Origin: Nemopilema nomurai | Taxonomy: Eukaryota > Cnidaria > Scyphozoa > Rhizostomeae > Rhizostomatidae | Length of the DNA: 64,000 nucleotides | Assembly (NCBI GenBank): GCA_003864495.1 | Contig: ML133383.1 | Span: forward strand, 2,625,560 to 2,689,559 | Reading direction: 5' to 3' | The notes under the pieces: generated by a model | The model's database searches: none | What the model saw: the letters and a program-made list of their open reading frames with translations, nothing else | What the model was told of the DNA's origin: nothing | Program-made: the position numbers and the translations under genes | Shown here: positions 51,301-63,043 of the stretch, piece after piece | Layout: each line of letters begins with the position of its first letter | Numbering within the stretch: position 1 is the first letter of the stretch

Positions 51301-54300
51301 TTTTGTGTCTATTCCCAGCCGCTTTGGAACTCCAGATGAATTTAAGGAGTTGGTTGACGAGTGTCACAAACACGGAATCGTCGTCTTGTTAGACATTGTG
51401 CATAGCCACGCCTGCAAGAATGTTCTGGATGGACTGAACCAGTTCGACGGCTCGGATGCTGGTTTCTTTCACAGTGGACACCGGGGGTATCACCCTCTTT
51501 GGGACAGCAGACTGTTTGACTATAGCAGGTAGGTAGCACAAGTCCTTTGTTTTATTGCTTGAGATAACTTCTCATAGTTGCAAGGGATCGATACTGAATT
51601 TCTCGTAGTTACGGGGTACTTACGCTAAATTTGTTCGTAGTTGCGAAGTACTCCTCTGTTATCGAACCTGAAATGCTCAATTTTTCGTAGTTACGAGGTA
51701 CTTACGCTAAATCTGTTCGTAGTTGCGAAGTACCCCTCTGTTATCGAACCTGAAATGCTCAATTTTTCGTAGTTACGAGGTACTTACGCTAAATCTGTTC
51801 GTAGTTGCGAAGTACCCCTCTGTTATCGAACCTGAAATGCTCAATTTTTCGTAGTTACGAGGTACTGCGCTTTCTCCTGTCGAATCTGAGATACTACATG
51901 GACGAGTACATGTTGGATGGCTTCAGATTTGACGGTGTGACGTCAATGCTTTACCACGACCATGGCTGCGGACAGGGCTTCAGCGGCGACTACAGGGAGT
52001 ACTTCGGGGTCCACGTGGATACGGAGGCGCTTAACTACTTGCAGTTGGCAAATCACATGCTGCATGATTTGTATCCGAATGTTATAACGATTGCAGAGGT
52101 ATATTTGTTATGCAATACTCAAAAAGCACTCTACTGGATACCATTTCTAAACTACCTTGCTGGAGTTGTTAGGTCTCTCGTATAGCCTGTCTTTCACTTC
52201 AAGGACTGGTGGTGATATTGAAATCATTTGGCAGCTTTCTTGTTTCCCAGAACTTTACCAGTTGTACTCAAGATTGAAGTCAGCAAGCTTGGTCTTCGTA
52301 ATGGTTTTTTAATGATCTGACTCAACTACACCCCGCCCCTCCCCCGAAAGAGTTTCCTAGGCTGCTAGGCTCACGATGTTATCTGTTAGTTGTTATGGCT
52401 TGCAATTAGTAAGCTTGGTTCCCCTGATGGATGTTTTGATGACAGTACAATTGTACCACCCCCCCCTCCCTCCCTCCAAAGAGTTTCCTAGACTGCTAGG
52501 CTGGATGTTTCAGTGACATTCCAATTCTTCTTCTGCCTCCCCCAAAGTGTTGTATAGGCTGGTAGATGCAGAGTGATGTTAGTAGTTTACTGCTATGGTT
52601 TAACTGTTCTTCCCCATTAAGGATGTCAGTGGAATGCCGGCACTGTGTCGGCCAGTGGACGAAGGTGGTGTGGGGTTTGACTACAGACTTGGTATGGCCA
52701 TACCGGACAACTGGATCAAGCTTCTGAAGGAAAAGGAAGACGATCACTGGAACATGGGCCACATCGTGCATACGCTGACGAACAGGAGACATGGCGAAAA
52801 GACCATAGCCTATGCAGAAAGCCACGATCAAGCGCTGGTTGGTGACAAGACTCTGGCCTTCTGGCTCATGGACAAGGAAATGTATACGAACATGTCCATT
52901 GTAACGGAATACACAATGGTCATCGACCGGGGCATTGCCTTGCACAAGATGATAAGGTATGCACCATGTCCTAAGTCGTTTGGCAAGCTTTTTTATTGGC
53001 CTACTGCTGTTTTTATGTCTACCGAACAGAAACTACTGGATGATATAAACTACCGGACAGAAACATGTCAGATATGAACAACCGGTTAACAACTAACGGA
53101 TGAAAGCCGGCTTGTAGAATCCACCGGATAGAAACTGCCGGATATAAACTACCGGACAGAAACATGTCAGATATGAACTACCGGGGGATAGCTACTTACG
53201 GATAAAAGCCGGATGGTAGAAAATACTGGAAAAAGCTGCCAGATAGAAACTACCGAGATTTCCTAGTGCAAATAAATAATTGTTCATTTTTCATAATTTT
53301 CATCTTCTGATTTTTGTTCTGTTTTTATTTATATTTCTTTCAATTGTTTATCTGCTTTCTCCTTATGTGTTTATGGAAACATAGGAAATATAACAATATT
53401 CCAGTTCATGAAATCTTTAATATAATAGGAGAATGATCGAAGAAATGTGCGTATAGTACCAGTGTGTGTATTGAATTTGGCTTGTCACAGAGGTGTCAAA
53501 TACAGCGTCTCGCTTTCTACCAAAAACAGTAATTTGCAAGCACGAATGAGAGCAAGAATTGATGCTTGTGTCATTCAATATATGTGAAATTTCAACAGGC
53601 TGATCACAATGGCCCTTGGCGGAGAAGGCTATTTGAATTTCATGGGGAATGAATTTGGACATCCAGAATGGCTGGACTTCCCCAGAAAAGGGAACGACGA
53701 CAGTTACCACCACGCCAGACGTCAGTGGCATCTCGTGCATGACGAGTTGTTGAGGTATCGCTTTCTCAACGAATTCGATAAGGACATGCAGCACTTAGAG
53801 AACAACTTTCCTTGGCTCGCATCACAGCAGGTCAGTTCTCCTCAACGTTCTACTTGGATAGTTCCAGTTATTTTCATAGAGCCCATGCTGCTTTGCGGTC
53901 CCTCATTATCCCATGATACATTTCACATCAACACGAAAATTGAAAATGGCCTTAAGTTGAACAACAGGGCACGTGTAGACTACTGTTCTTAAAATAAACG
54001 ATTGCATGATAGTTGTTTCACCCTTTGTAGCAATACAGATCTGTTTGCTATTATTTTGTAATTTGCTATATCGAAAGAGCACTTATGGTTGGAAAGTTTG
54101 TTTACCGTATGCTTATTGCGCTAAAAATTTCCTTCGAACGTAGTGTGGTCGTGATCATGATGAGAGCAAAAGGAATCGTCCATGATTGTGAATGCGGATT
54201 AGAAAGGACTTACTTTCAATGTATTTTTGACGCAAAACATTTCGATTCCAGTATATAGACCATTTAAATTTCCCCGCATTGTCCCCGAGTTGCCCCCACA

Positions 54301-56487
54301 CCACTAGGGCGCCCGTCGTTTGGATGGATTTCCTGCATCAAAAAGCAGCTGTCAAAATCTCTTTGTCGGAGCCTGCTTAGAGAAACTCGCTTAAAGTTCA
54401 GGACTCTAATAAAAAGGCACTTTTGAAGTGCTTTTCTCTTTGCGTTCCCTTTCGGAATTCTTTCCCTAATGTGGCATTTGCCCCACGTTCTTTACCACAA
54501 CTTAACAAGTGAATACCAATTTATCATTTAGTCTGCAATGTTTTCTTGTTATATAGGCCTATATCAGCAAAAAAGATGAAGGAGACAAAGTGGTTGTCTT
54601 CGAGCGAGGGAGACTTCTTTGGATCTTCAATTTTCACCCAACTAAGAGTTTTGCAGATTATCGAGTTGGAACCAATACACACGGAAAGTATCCTCTTCAG
54701 ATGGAGCCCTTTGTATAAGAAATAAGTGATTTTAGGCTGAAGTTATAGCTTTCATTAATTAAATTCTATGAATGAATTAACGAAGAAGATAGAATAATAT
54801 TAAAAGTCTTTATATTTAATATGAAATAGTTAATCGATCATTTGATCGTTATGTATTAGAGATATTTTGTTGCCTGGCCTACAAATGTCAACAATGGGGT
54901 ATTCATTAGTGGCTAGAAGTTATTATTTTCATTAATTGAATACTTTGAATGAATTAACGACGAAGATAGAATAATACTAAAAGTCTTTATATTTAATATG
55001 AAATAGTTAATCGATCATTTGAGCGTTATTTATTAAAGGTATTTTGTTGTATATCTGTCTACTGTCAACCATGGGGTATACAATAGTGCTTATACATAAA
55101 CTAATAATATATTTACTGCAAATGCTTAAGACGCTTGACATTAGCACCGATAGAAGTAACATCACTTCTCTGGTACATTTGATAATTAATTTTCACGAAA
55201 TTATGTAGATGGAGCTCGTTTCATAGAGGTTTCATTTTTAGCTAGCTCTATACAGATGTTTCTCACACTTACATTTTAAACCATGATGTAACTACTTGGA
55301 AGGGTTTTCATTTGTTGGCTCTTCATCGAGCTCTCCGCAAATACTGTTAAATAAAGCGTGGAAGGGGAACCCAAATTTAGGCAGGAAGAACTTTGGATTC
55401 AAACACATTAACAGAAGAACATTTATAGTACACGAGGACAACTGTTGACAACAGACAAACGGGTCTAAGTTGGCCACAAATTCGCCCTCTCGGTCTATGA
55501 ACGCTCTCATATTTCTGTATACCTTGACGCACAATTTCAGGTACAAGATTGTTTTGAATACAGATGAAGCCAAGTACAGTGGACATAATAGGGTGGATCC
55601 GAATTGCGATTATTTCACCGAAGACTTCAAACACGACAACAGAGATTATTCATTACGGGTACGAATACACATCTGCCTTGTTTGTCGTTTCGAATTTCTG
55701 TTCGTAGCATCTCTTGCAGGTGATATGTGACACACCAACGACCAATCCCTCTACAGAAGCAATTTGGGTCTTGAAAAATAAGTACTTGGACTATCGTTGC
55801 TTCTAATTTAATATACAAGTTTTTATCAACCTGAAAATTTTTAGTTTCACAGTTATTCTGGAATTTCAAATAGTCTAGAAATAAGTCTACATTGAATGCT
55901 ATAGCGAGTACTGTTAATCACTAATCGAACTAAAAAATTTCCTATTTATAAACATATCCGTTAAATCATTAATAATAATTTCTTAAGCAACTTATTCTCG
56001 CATCTGCTTTGCTTTGTATCTAAAAAAGCCTGAATTTTTATGTTTTGTCTTTCTGTAGAATTCCTATTTTAGCGTCTAAGTGTCTTTCCAAATAGCATCA
56101 AAAGAAAAGGACATGCCATGAAAATGCGTTTAATGACATGCCATGAAAATGCCATGAAAATGCGTTTAGGCCATTAGGTGACATTGGCCTGCGCTTTACC
56201 TGCGTTTCGTCTGCGGTGTTTACATGTTTTCGTTACAAAGCTGAAGTTAAACTAAGCATACGCCGTTTTTGGTTGCCATGCATTGTTTCAGCTCTTCTTG
56301 TTTGACGCTCACCGCTTTTCGATTGTAGACTATTCTAAAACTTGATAATTTGCCATCAGACACTCTTGTCTTGTCATCATTGACTTTAATTAGCCATTTT
56401 TCATATTAGCACCAAGTCTTTTGATATTTTGTATTCTAGGTTTACATACCTTCAAGAGTGGCTCTGGTGCTGGCCGTTACCGAGTAA
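48309..56487 (+). CDS. GBE1: 1,4-alpha-glucan (glycogen) branching enzyme
   Basis: Cytosolic GH13 enzyme that cuts an alpha-1,4 chain and re-attaches it by an alpha-1,6 bond during glycogen synthesis. Eleven exons join in phase: 48309-48427, 48922-49088, 49295-49410, 50295-50647, 51319-51528, 51855-52098, 52622-52956, 53599-53830, 54557-54687, 55541-55658, 56440-56487, giving 690 codons (human 702). The N-terminal CBM48 region contains [19 protein letters not shown]. The catalytic barrel carries [29 protein letters not shown] with nucleophile D348, ITIAED with acid/base E403, and AESHDQAL with D472; the spacing (55 and 69 residues) equals the human enzyme. The C-terminal beta domain ends in [12 protein letters not shown]403 is the last codon of exon 6. 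Intron 5 is mostly a minisatellite that includes the exon 6 acceptor. The ATG directly follows a splice-acceptor AG, suggesting a noncoding upstream exon. Confidence 0.97.
51599..51866 (+). repeat. 82-bp minisatellite that includes the GBE1 exon 6 splice acceptor
   Basis: Unit starts lie at 51599, 51681, 51763 and, truncated, 51845, exactly 82 bp apart. Each starts with a pyrimidine run and TCGTAG followed by TTACGAGGTACT. In the last copy this TAG (51852-51854) is the true intron 5 acceptor and the following 12 bases are the first coding bases of exon 6. Each full unit also has a second half-repeat, TTCGTAGTTGCGAAGTA, giving further TCGTAG sites at 51640, 51722 and 51804. The array fills most of the 326-bp intron. 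Confidence 0.9.
52285..52502 (+). repeat. two-copy repeat in GBE1 intron 6
   Basis: Copies at 52285-52371 and 52411-52502 share AAGCTTGGTn at the start, a C-rich middle and AGAGTTTCCTAGnCTGCTAG at the end, 126 bp apart. A more degraded third ending follows near 52545. Confidence 0.6.
53042..53255 (+). repeat. minisatellite-like repeats in GBE1 intron 7
   Basis: GATATAAACTACCGGACAGA followed by AACATGTCAGATATGAAC occurs at about 53042 and 53141 (99 bp apart). Shorter variants of an ACCGGATAGAAACTGCCGG-like core lie between and after them. Confidence 0.7.
54735..55088 (+). repeat. 177-bp tandem duplication in GBE1 intron 9
   Basis: Two adjacent copies share GAATGAATTAACGA, AAAGTCTTTATATTTAATAT and TAGTTAATCGATCATTTGA, with corresponding points at 54770 and 54947. 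The copies differ by scattered substitutions, so the duplication is not recent. It starts just after exon 9. Confidence 0.8.
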
Positions 56488-59400
56488 GATTCCTCACAAT
56501 CTCCAGCCATTTATTCGCTTTGCTGTAAATACCGGCAGGGACTGGAAAAGGCAAAATAACACAAAAGTTGGGTTACGAATGTGTAGAACACGTGAAATTG
56601 TGTTGAGTTCTTACTGACCCAATCTTGATGCTTTAATATTTTATAAATACAAATTACCTCTATTTTCATGCAGTGTTTATATTTTCATCAGCCAAAGTAA
56701 TTTTCAACCCCATTACCCCTAGAATTGTAGTCTCTAGCTAGGTTTAAAATACTTTGAAAAATTTATATGCTTTTCAAACGCTCTGTAGAGAAACACTTAC
56801 TTCATAATTGCTCGTGCCAATGTTCCACCATAAAATGCACAAATGCTCCCTCGTCCGTCTTTTTCACATCTATAATGCACAAGCTTTCTAGGCCCAAAAA
56901 TCTCTAGGATCACATATTCAAGGATCCTTTTGATGCAACCATAGTTTCTTAGAACCTCTAAACGTTACAAAAGTCTCTTCTACCAGTCAATATATCAACT
57001 CGTTTCTCCTGTCACTAATAACAGACATTTATGTATTCAGACTTCTAACAATGAAAGACCCTTCGCTCATCCTCTCCAAGAAACCATGAATTAACATCGT
57101 TCCAAGGTATAAGTTCTATTCCAATTTTTGTCAACCATATTAACTAAAGACGGTCACCTCTAGCATATTCTCTTTGAAAAATGCTTTTAATCGGTTGGTG
57201 AAAAATAGTATAGAGGGATATTTGACTTCATATTAAACTTTATGCTATGGATGCTATTTAGCCGTGTCTTCTGCAATATATTCCACATCTCTTTCGCTGT
57301 TATTATATTTATAATTTTTCTGCTATTCATTATGTTATTACATCCTTCGCAAGGGCAGGCCCTTAGACATTTTGCTTCTACATATATATGACTTATCACT
57401 GCTGACACAAACTGCAGTTTAAAAATTTCACCATTCATTCTAATGATGTACATAAATTTGCCCAAAATATTGGCGATTCATTTTTGATACTGAAATGATT
57501 GTAGTCAAGTGACAATTATTTTGATGATTATGAAATGTAATATTTGTTGTGGAGGAGCCACGTAATGACAATGAAATTTTTTATATCACGAATATCGCCC
57601 CACCTTAACAGCCCATACCACCTTATGCATAATACACTCTATGATATACATTTTACAGAAGTCTAATAGAACAATAATAGCTTTGCATTGAATGAATTTT
57701 ATACATTATTTACATCAGTAGATATATTTTTGCTTTGCTTCAGAAAATAATAGCTGTAAAGAATGCTCTCTTCTGTGTTCTCTATGTGCTTCATCTGCGT
57801 TTGAACAAGACTCTTAGGCCCATCACAAAACGAGTTGAATCCAAACTTTCCCCTTGGGTTGATTGCATCTGCATTCGAACTGAACCTAAACAAGAATTAA
57901 CTGTGCTTTAATCATGCTGATCATGTTGCTAGGGATGGAATTCTAATTCATCATCGACTCCATCGCTACGGAGGAGTGCGAGTACGAGAAAGCTCTGTAG
58001 TTCATGCAAATCGGGTCTGTTTGCCAAGGCTTTCATACATATCGCGTTTTCTCTCCTAGTTTACCGAGGGTTCACGAAGATTGTCGATGTTCGAATACGG
58101 TCATGTGCATATCTCCTGAAAGAGTGCAACCTTTTTCTACCGTAAATTCTCTTTTAAGCTCCCCTATCTTATTAGCCCCCTTTTAAAAGAAAAATGAAGT
58201 AAGCCGCCCTCTCAATTTAGCCCTCTCAAAATAATCCGATTCCAAAATAACATGCCGTTGGTAATCAAAGGGATGAAGTCGACCCTTCTGAATGTTTGAT
58301 TTCAGAAGACGACATGGCCCAAGAAGAAATTATAGAGTTAATAATTGACGATGTTGATGATGGCAATGATATTGATGTAAAAGCCTCATTTGATGTCTCA
58401 TTTAATCACTGAGAATGGTTTTTATACACAACTGCATTGCTCTTTGTAACCCAACTTGTGCAATGAAATGTTAGGCTTATTATTGCAGCTCGGACTTGAA
58501 CAATAAACTTGAGGTCATCCGCCATTTTGAGCGAAATGAAAATACTATGTGAAGAAACAATTCTACTTTGACTTCCTTTCGTTCCACTGAAAAAGACAGC
58601 TGCAAAAACCACAAATTTAATTGTGTCTTATCTATCTCGCTATTTACATATGAAGTTCTATTTCTCTAGAAAAATCATACCAAATGTCCGGTTTCGCAAA
58701 ATCGTAGGTGCTTAAATGCTGTCTCATTTCCAAACAGCCCGTGAGAGATCAATCAAGGGTTAATGAATACTATCAATCTACCATAAAAGAAGCAAGGTTA
58801 ATCTATGCTTTTCTGAACCAGTAGCTGATAGCTAAGAGTTTCGCTGTCACGTTTAATAATTGAAAGGCTTGCATGCTAGCATGGCACCAGATTTTTCTGT
58901 TTTGTCCGCTCTTCTCCCACTTTTTGAGACACTGATTTTCTCTACGTTCCGGTGTAGGAGAATGTTTAAATTGCACGGTTTTCTCGTCAGAGCTGGACAA
59001 CCTCCTCTTTCTTTGCAATTATGACTCTTAAAATACCCACGATACAACGAATCACAAATACTCCTTATTACAAGTTTTTGGCTTTTAAATGAAACATTGA
59101 GAAGCTTGCATTTATTTCGACTATAATGGAAGACCACACCCACGGTCATAACGCAGGTCATAATTGTTTAGTGGGATGTTCGGTTATTTTGATGGCCCTG
59201 GATGCTCCAGAGGTCATTGTTAAGTCCAAAGGATTAAAATTCTTTTGATTTCATGACGTGAAAGCGAGCAAATATTTGCAAAGGATGAGAGCTTTTACGT
59301 GTAACATTTTATCCAGACCAGAGAGTTATCAAGACTCGCTCGGACAGGACACTTTGAATAAAAAAAAACTAAAGCAAAGTGGGGAAAAAATTGGTTCTTA

Positions 59401-59703
59401 GATAGAATCAATTAATTTATATAGCGTTGCTTTTGCGTTTCATTTCTTTTCTTCCAAATAAAACACAAAAATAGGAATGAGTTCTGGCAACCAACCAACC
59501 CCACCCTTTCGCCCACCAACTTTTTCCGTTTCAATTTTCCCTCGTTTCTCTGTGGCCCCTTATGACACCCTTTCCGCTTGCAATATCACTCCACCTTCAC
59601 TATCCAACTTCTGGCGTTGTTTTTGTGCATTTGCATCAAAAAGGAAATATTTGCTTGCGAAGTCAAGGTAAATCAATAGATATATTTTAGATTTATTTGA
59701 AGT
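56488..59703. other. intergenic region between GBE1 and the unrecognised repeat protein gene
   Basis: No gene is recognised. A short acidic frame at 58314-58412 follows an AG acceptor-like site but has no partners. AT-rich text dominates, and frames on either strand are under about 105 codons without domains. The proline-rich frame at 59477-59671 lies directly upstream of the next gene and is more likely 5' untranslated sequence. Confidence 0.55.
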
Positions 59704-62700
59704 ATGGATATGAGTGTTGAGGACTACCTGTCAGAGGCGATTGCAAACAGGAGTGCATCGGAGCAAGCACCAGCCTCGACAAAAATGGGTGACCCGGCTG
59801 ATAAAACTGTTGAGGAATATTTGAAAGAAATGGAAAATGAACAAAAAGAGCAACAGGAAGGCTCTGAAATTGTCAACAAAGAAGATGGAGACCTAACAGT
59901 GGAAGCATTCTTAGCAAAGATGAAAGCACAGCAAGATACCGACGAGGGCCTAAGTCCTGATGGTGGAGGTGATATTGCTGTCGAGGACTACCTGAAGCAA
60001 ATGGAGGCAGAATGCGGGAAGACAGAAACTCACGACGAGGATGCCACGAACAAAGAGAAGTATGCTTTAAAAACAAACGAATTATGGTCAAAGTAAACGC
60101 AAAAGTGCGTTAATAACCGTTTAGCGTTGGCTTTGTGTGATTATCTTTAGCGTCATGCGACAGCGCCCTTTTCGTTTCCTCTGTATCTCAACTTTATTTG
60201 CACAGGCCTTTCTTCGAGGCTCTACAACTGCAAAGTGTCTAGGGACAACTGTGGAAGTGGACAATAACACGTGTGCACAAGTCGGTCAGCTTGCGTCTGG
60301 CAATTGTCTTACTACTCGTTAATAATTGATAATGAAAACAAGGAAGTTACAAGAAAAGACTCGTAGGAGGTTTTTTGCTGTTCCAGACTTATTTGTCAGT
60401 GGGCCTGAATTGCAACACAGGCCTCCAAGCTTGACATGGCTGCAGTATAAGCTTGTTTGCCAAAGCCAGACCACGTGAATAGGATTGAAAGCCATGTATT
60501 TTTAACAAAACTTAGCAAGTGTTGAAAGGCCCCATGCAATTTTGCATTTCAACTCCTCCCTCAACCCAGGCCAATGTCTTTTGAAAATCTCAAAATTGCA
60601 AAAAACAAAGGAATGATAATTTTTGCAAAGTATTTTTCGAAAAAACATATTCTAAAATCAGCATTTCACTATTTCTTGCAGTCATGAGGCATTGTACCAC
60701 ACAAGAATTGTTCTTCTTTTTGAAATACAAATATCAAAAACTACATATTTGCAGCTCCTTCTATTGTATGTATTGGAATTTCATCAAGAACTATATCCAC
60801 TTCCATGTAGAGATTCATAAAGTTATTGGGACAGTTGGGACAGAGTTTCGTTAAAATCTACTTATAAAATTCAACTTTACAGATGGTTTCACTCATGTTT
60901 AAGGCTTTAAAGATTGGAAATAAATATTTGCTCAGCAAGGCTTGCAATTGTCATATATGGCAGGTACCTTTAATTGACAAAAAGGACTAAATGCAACCCT
61001 TGAGCCATTTGGCATTTGACGAGCCAGTTTAAAGATATTTGGATTCCAAGCTATCCAAGTCCATGAAATTCTCTTTTTACCATTTCGTTTTTTTGCATAA
61101 TTTGTTCTTTGTATCTTACTGACAGGACTAACTGCCTTATCATATATTATCAGAAGCATTTGTTAGTCTTACTTTGGTAGCCCCACATAACAGATCCTTT
61201 CAGAAGCAAGAAAAATTTTGTTTCATAAAAAAAACTCTATGCATCTATTTTGAGATGACTACTTCTGAAAAATCTGTACAAAGTTTGCACCAAAATTTCC
61301 ACCCCTAAAAGGAACAGGAGATTAATCAATGTAGATGTAAGTATTTGTAAAAACAGTAAATATTGTGCATAATTGTTTTTATCATTATTCCCCTAAATAA
61401 CTATAGGAATAAGATCTAAATCACTTTTATTTTTTATATACAGTTTGTTTTTAATCTCATTGTTAGAAAATACTTTAGCTAGATGACTGCACTCATTTTT
61501 ATGGTCAAATTTTTAGCACTTTCCATGCTATTTCACCATGTTAACCCCATTTATTCTTCTGTATTTGTTTATCAACTCGAATTAATGAATAGCAAGCTCT
61601 TTTTAGAATTCCTCACAAATACAATGCATGTAGCCAACTTTTCATGCCATTGAATACTGAGATTAATTCTAAAGCTTTAGCTTGCAGAAATGGTTGTCAA
61701 TTGAAAGTGCATTATGCTCTTTGCTTTGTGGCTTAAGTGCTTAGAATGCTTTGAACCAAAGCCTAAAATCCCAAAATTTTTCAATGCTGATTGTTGAATT
61801 TTGATCTTCATCTCATGGTCTGAAAACCCCTCTTTATTATACTCTTATCTTCTTTTGCTTGAAACATGTCTTTCTTCCCATCCCTCTTTTGTTTGATATG
61901 GTGTCATTGGTTGTTCATGATTCAAATACTATTCCTGTTCTAAGCTACTGTTTGTCTTATGTGTCTCTAGAATACCTTGCATTGTAGCTATCATCCAGTT
62001 TAATCGGAGGCAACCTCAATACCTTGTGTTTCTTGAAATGAGAGACATTTTTCTACTAAAATGTACTCTGTATGCAACACATCATAGTTTTTAATGGGAT
62101 TTATATAATGAAACATATCAGTAAGCAACCATGAACTTGCCACTTCATTTTTTAGAAGTGCTCTTAGTTTATTATCTTGAATGCCTCATACAGCTTTCCC
62201 ACTCTATCCTGACTTTGGTTTTGATGCTATTGTAGGGATGGAGAAGAGCACGAAAAACACAAAAAGAGGGTGCTGAGAATCTCAAGGGTCAAAAAGGAGC
62301 AACTAGAACGTGAGAAGGAAGAGAAGCATCAGAAAGAGGATGAAAAAGTTGAAGAGGAGGCCTCAAAAGGCCATAGCCCTAGAAGACAAAGGAGGGTAAG
62401 ACATGCAGAGGAAGAAAAGGGGAAGACAGATCAGGGGGGCGATGCGGCCAAGAAGGAAGAAGAGCACAAAGGGAGTCCGAAGGGGAGGAGACGGGTTCAC
62501 CATGGACATGAAGCACCAAAGGGAACAGGAAAGGAAGAGAAACCGAAAATTGATGCTGCAAAGCCGAAACTTGATTCAACGGCAAGAGCAAGGAGGCAGT
62601 CTGGTTCGAAGAAACACGAGGAAAAACCACGTGACGGTCCTGGTGATCACGTGCAAGGAAAGCATGGGACAGTGAGGGACAGGAAAGGCTCGCACGGTCA

Positions 62701-63043
62701 CGAGGAGACACATGGGCGAACAAGAGCTGGTTCACATGGAAAGGAGGAAAAGACTGCAGTTGGGAGGGATAGGAAGGGCTCCCACGGCCGGGAGGATGAC
62801 CAAGCAAGAGAGAGGAAGGCTTCACATGGTAAGGGGGATGCCCACAGGACTAGGAAGGGTTCGCATGGAAGTGCTGCCACTCATACTGAAAAGAAGGCTA
62901 CATTTGCCGCCAAGGGAAGAGCTTCAACTATTGCCACGGCCAGTACGGACGAAAAGAGAAAGGAGTTCAATAAGAACAGAGCAACAACCACCGAAACGCC
63001 AGTATCCAAACCGAGGTTTGTTCCTTGGCATTTTGTCCAATAG
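59704..63043 (+). CDS. unrecognised protein: acidic V-E-x-[YF]-L repeats joined to a basic RKGSHG-repeat tail
   Basis: I do not recognise a family. Two exons join in phase (2+1): 59704-60059 and 62236 onward. The start ATG is preceded by an in-frame stop two codons upstream. Exon 1 (about 118 residues) is acidic and has four copies of [STA]-V-E-x-[YF]-L-x-x-[MA], with the valines at residues 5, 36, 66 and 93, each likely a short amphipathic helix. Exon 2 begins with a Glu/Lys-rich, probably helical stretch (VKKEQLEREKEEKH), then is very basic and low in complexity, with RRQRRVRH and five R-[KA]-[GA]-S-H-G boxes coded by 62681-62870. The boxes have an Arg/Lys-rich context resembling basophilic kinase sites. 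If exon 2 runs to the stop at 63041-63043 the protein has 387 residues; a donor-like AG|GTTTGT at 63016 could instead lead to exons beyond the window. Both exon frames are open and the splice phase agrees, but transcription is not shown. Confidence 0.7.

Noticed and set aside
58314..58412. Short acidic frame after an acceptor-like AG
   Set aside because: Only 32 codons, with no upstream donor partner identified.
62379..62825. Long minus-strand frame opposite the basic exon
   Set aside because: Shadow of the purine-rich, low-complexity exon on the plus strand.
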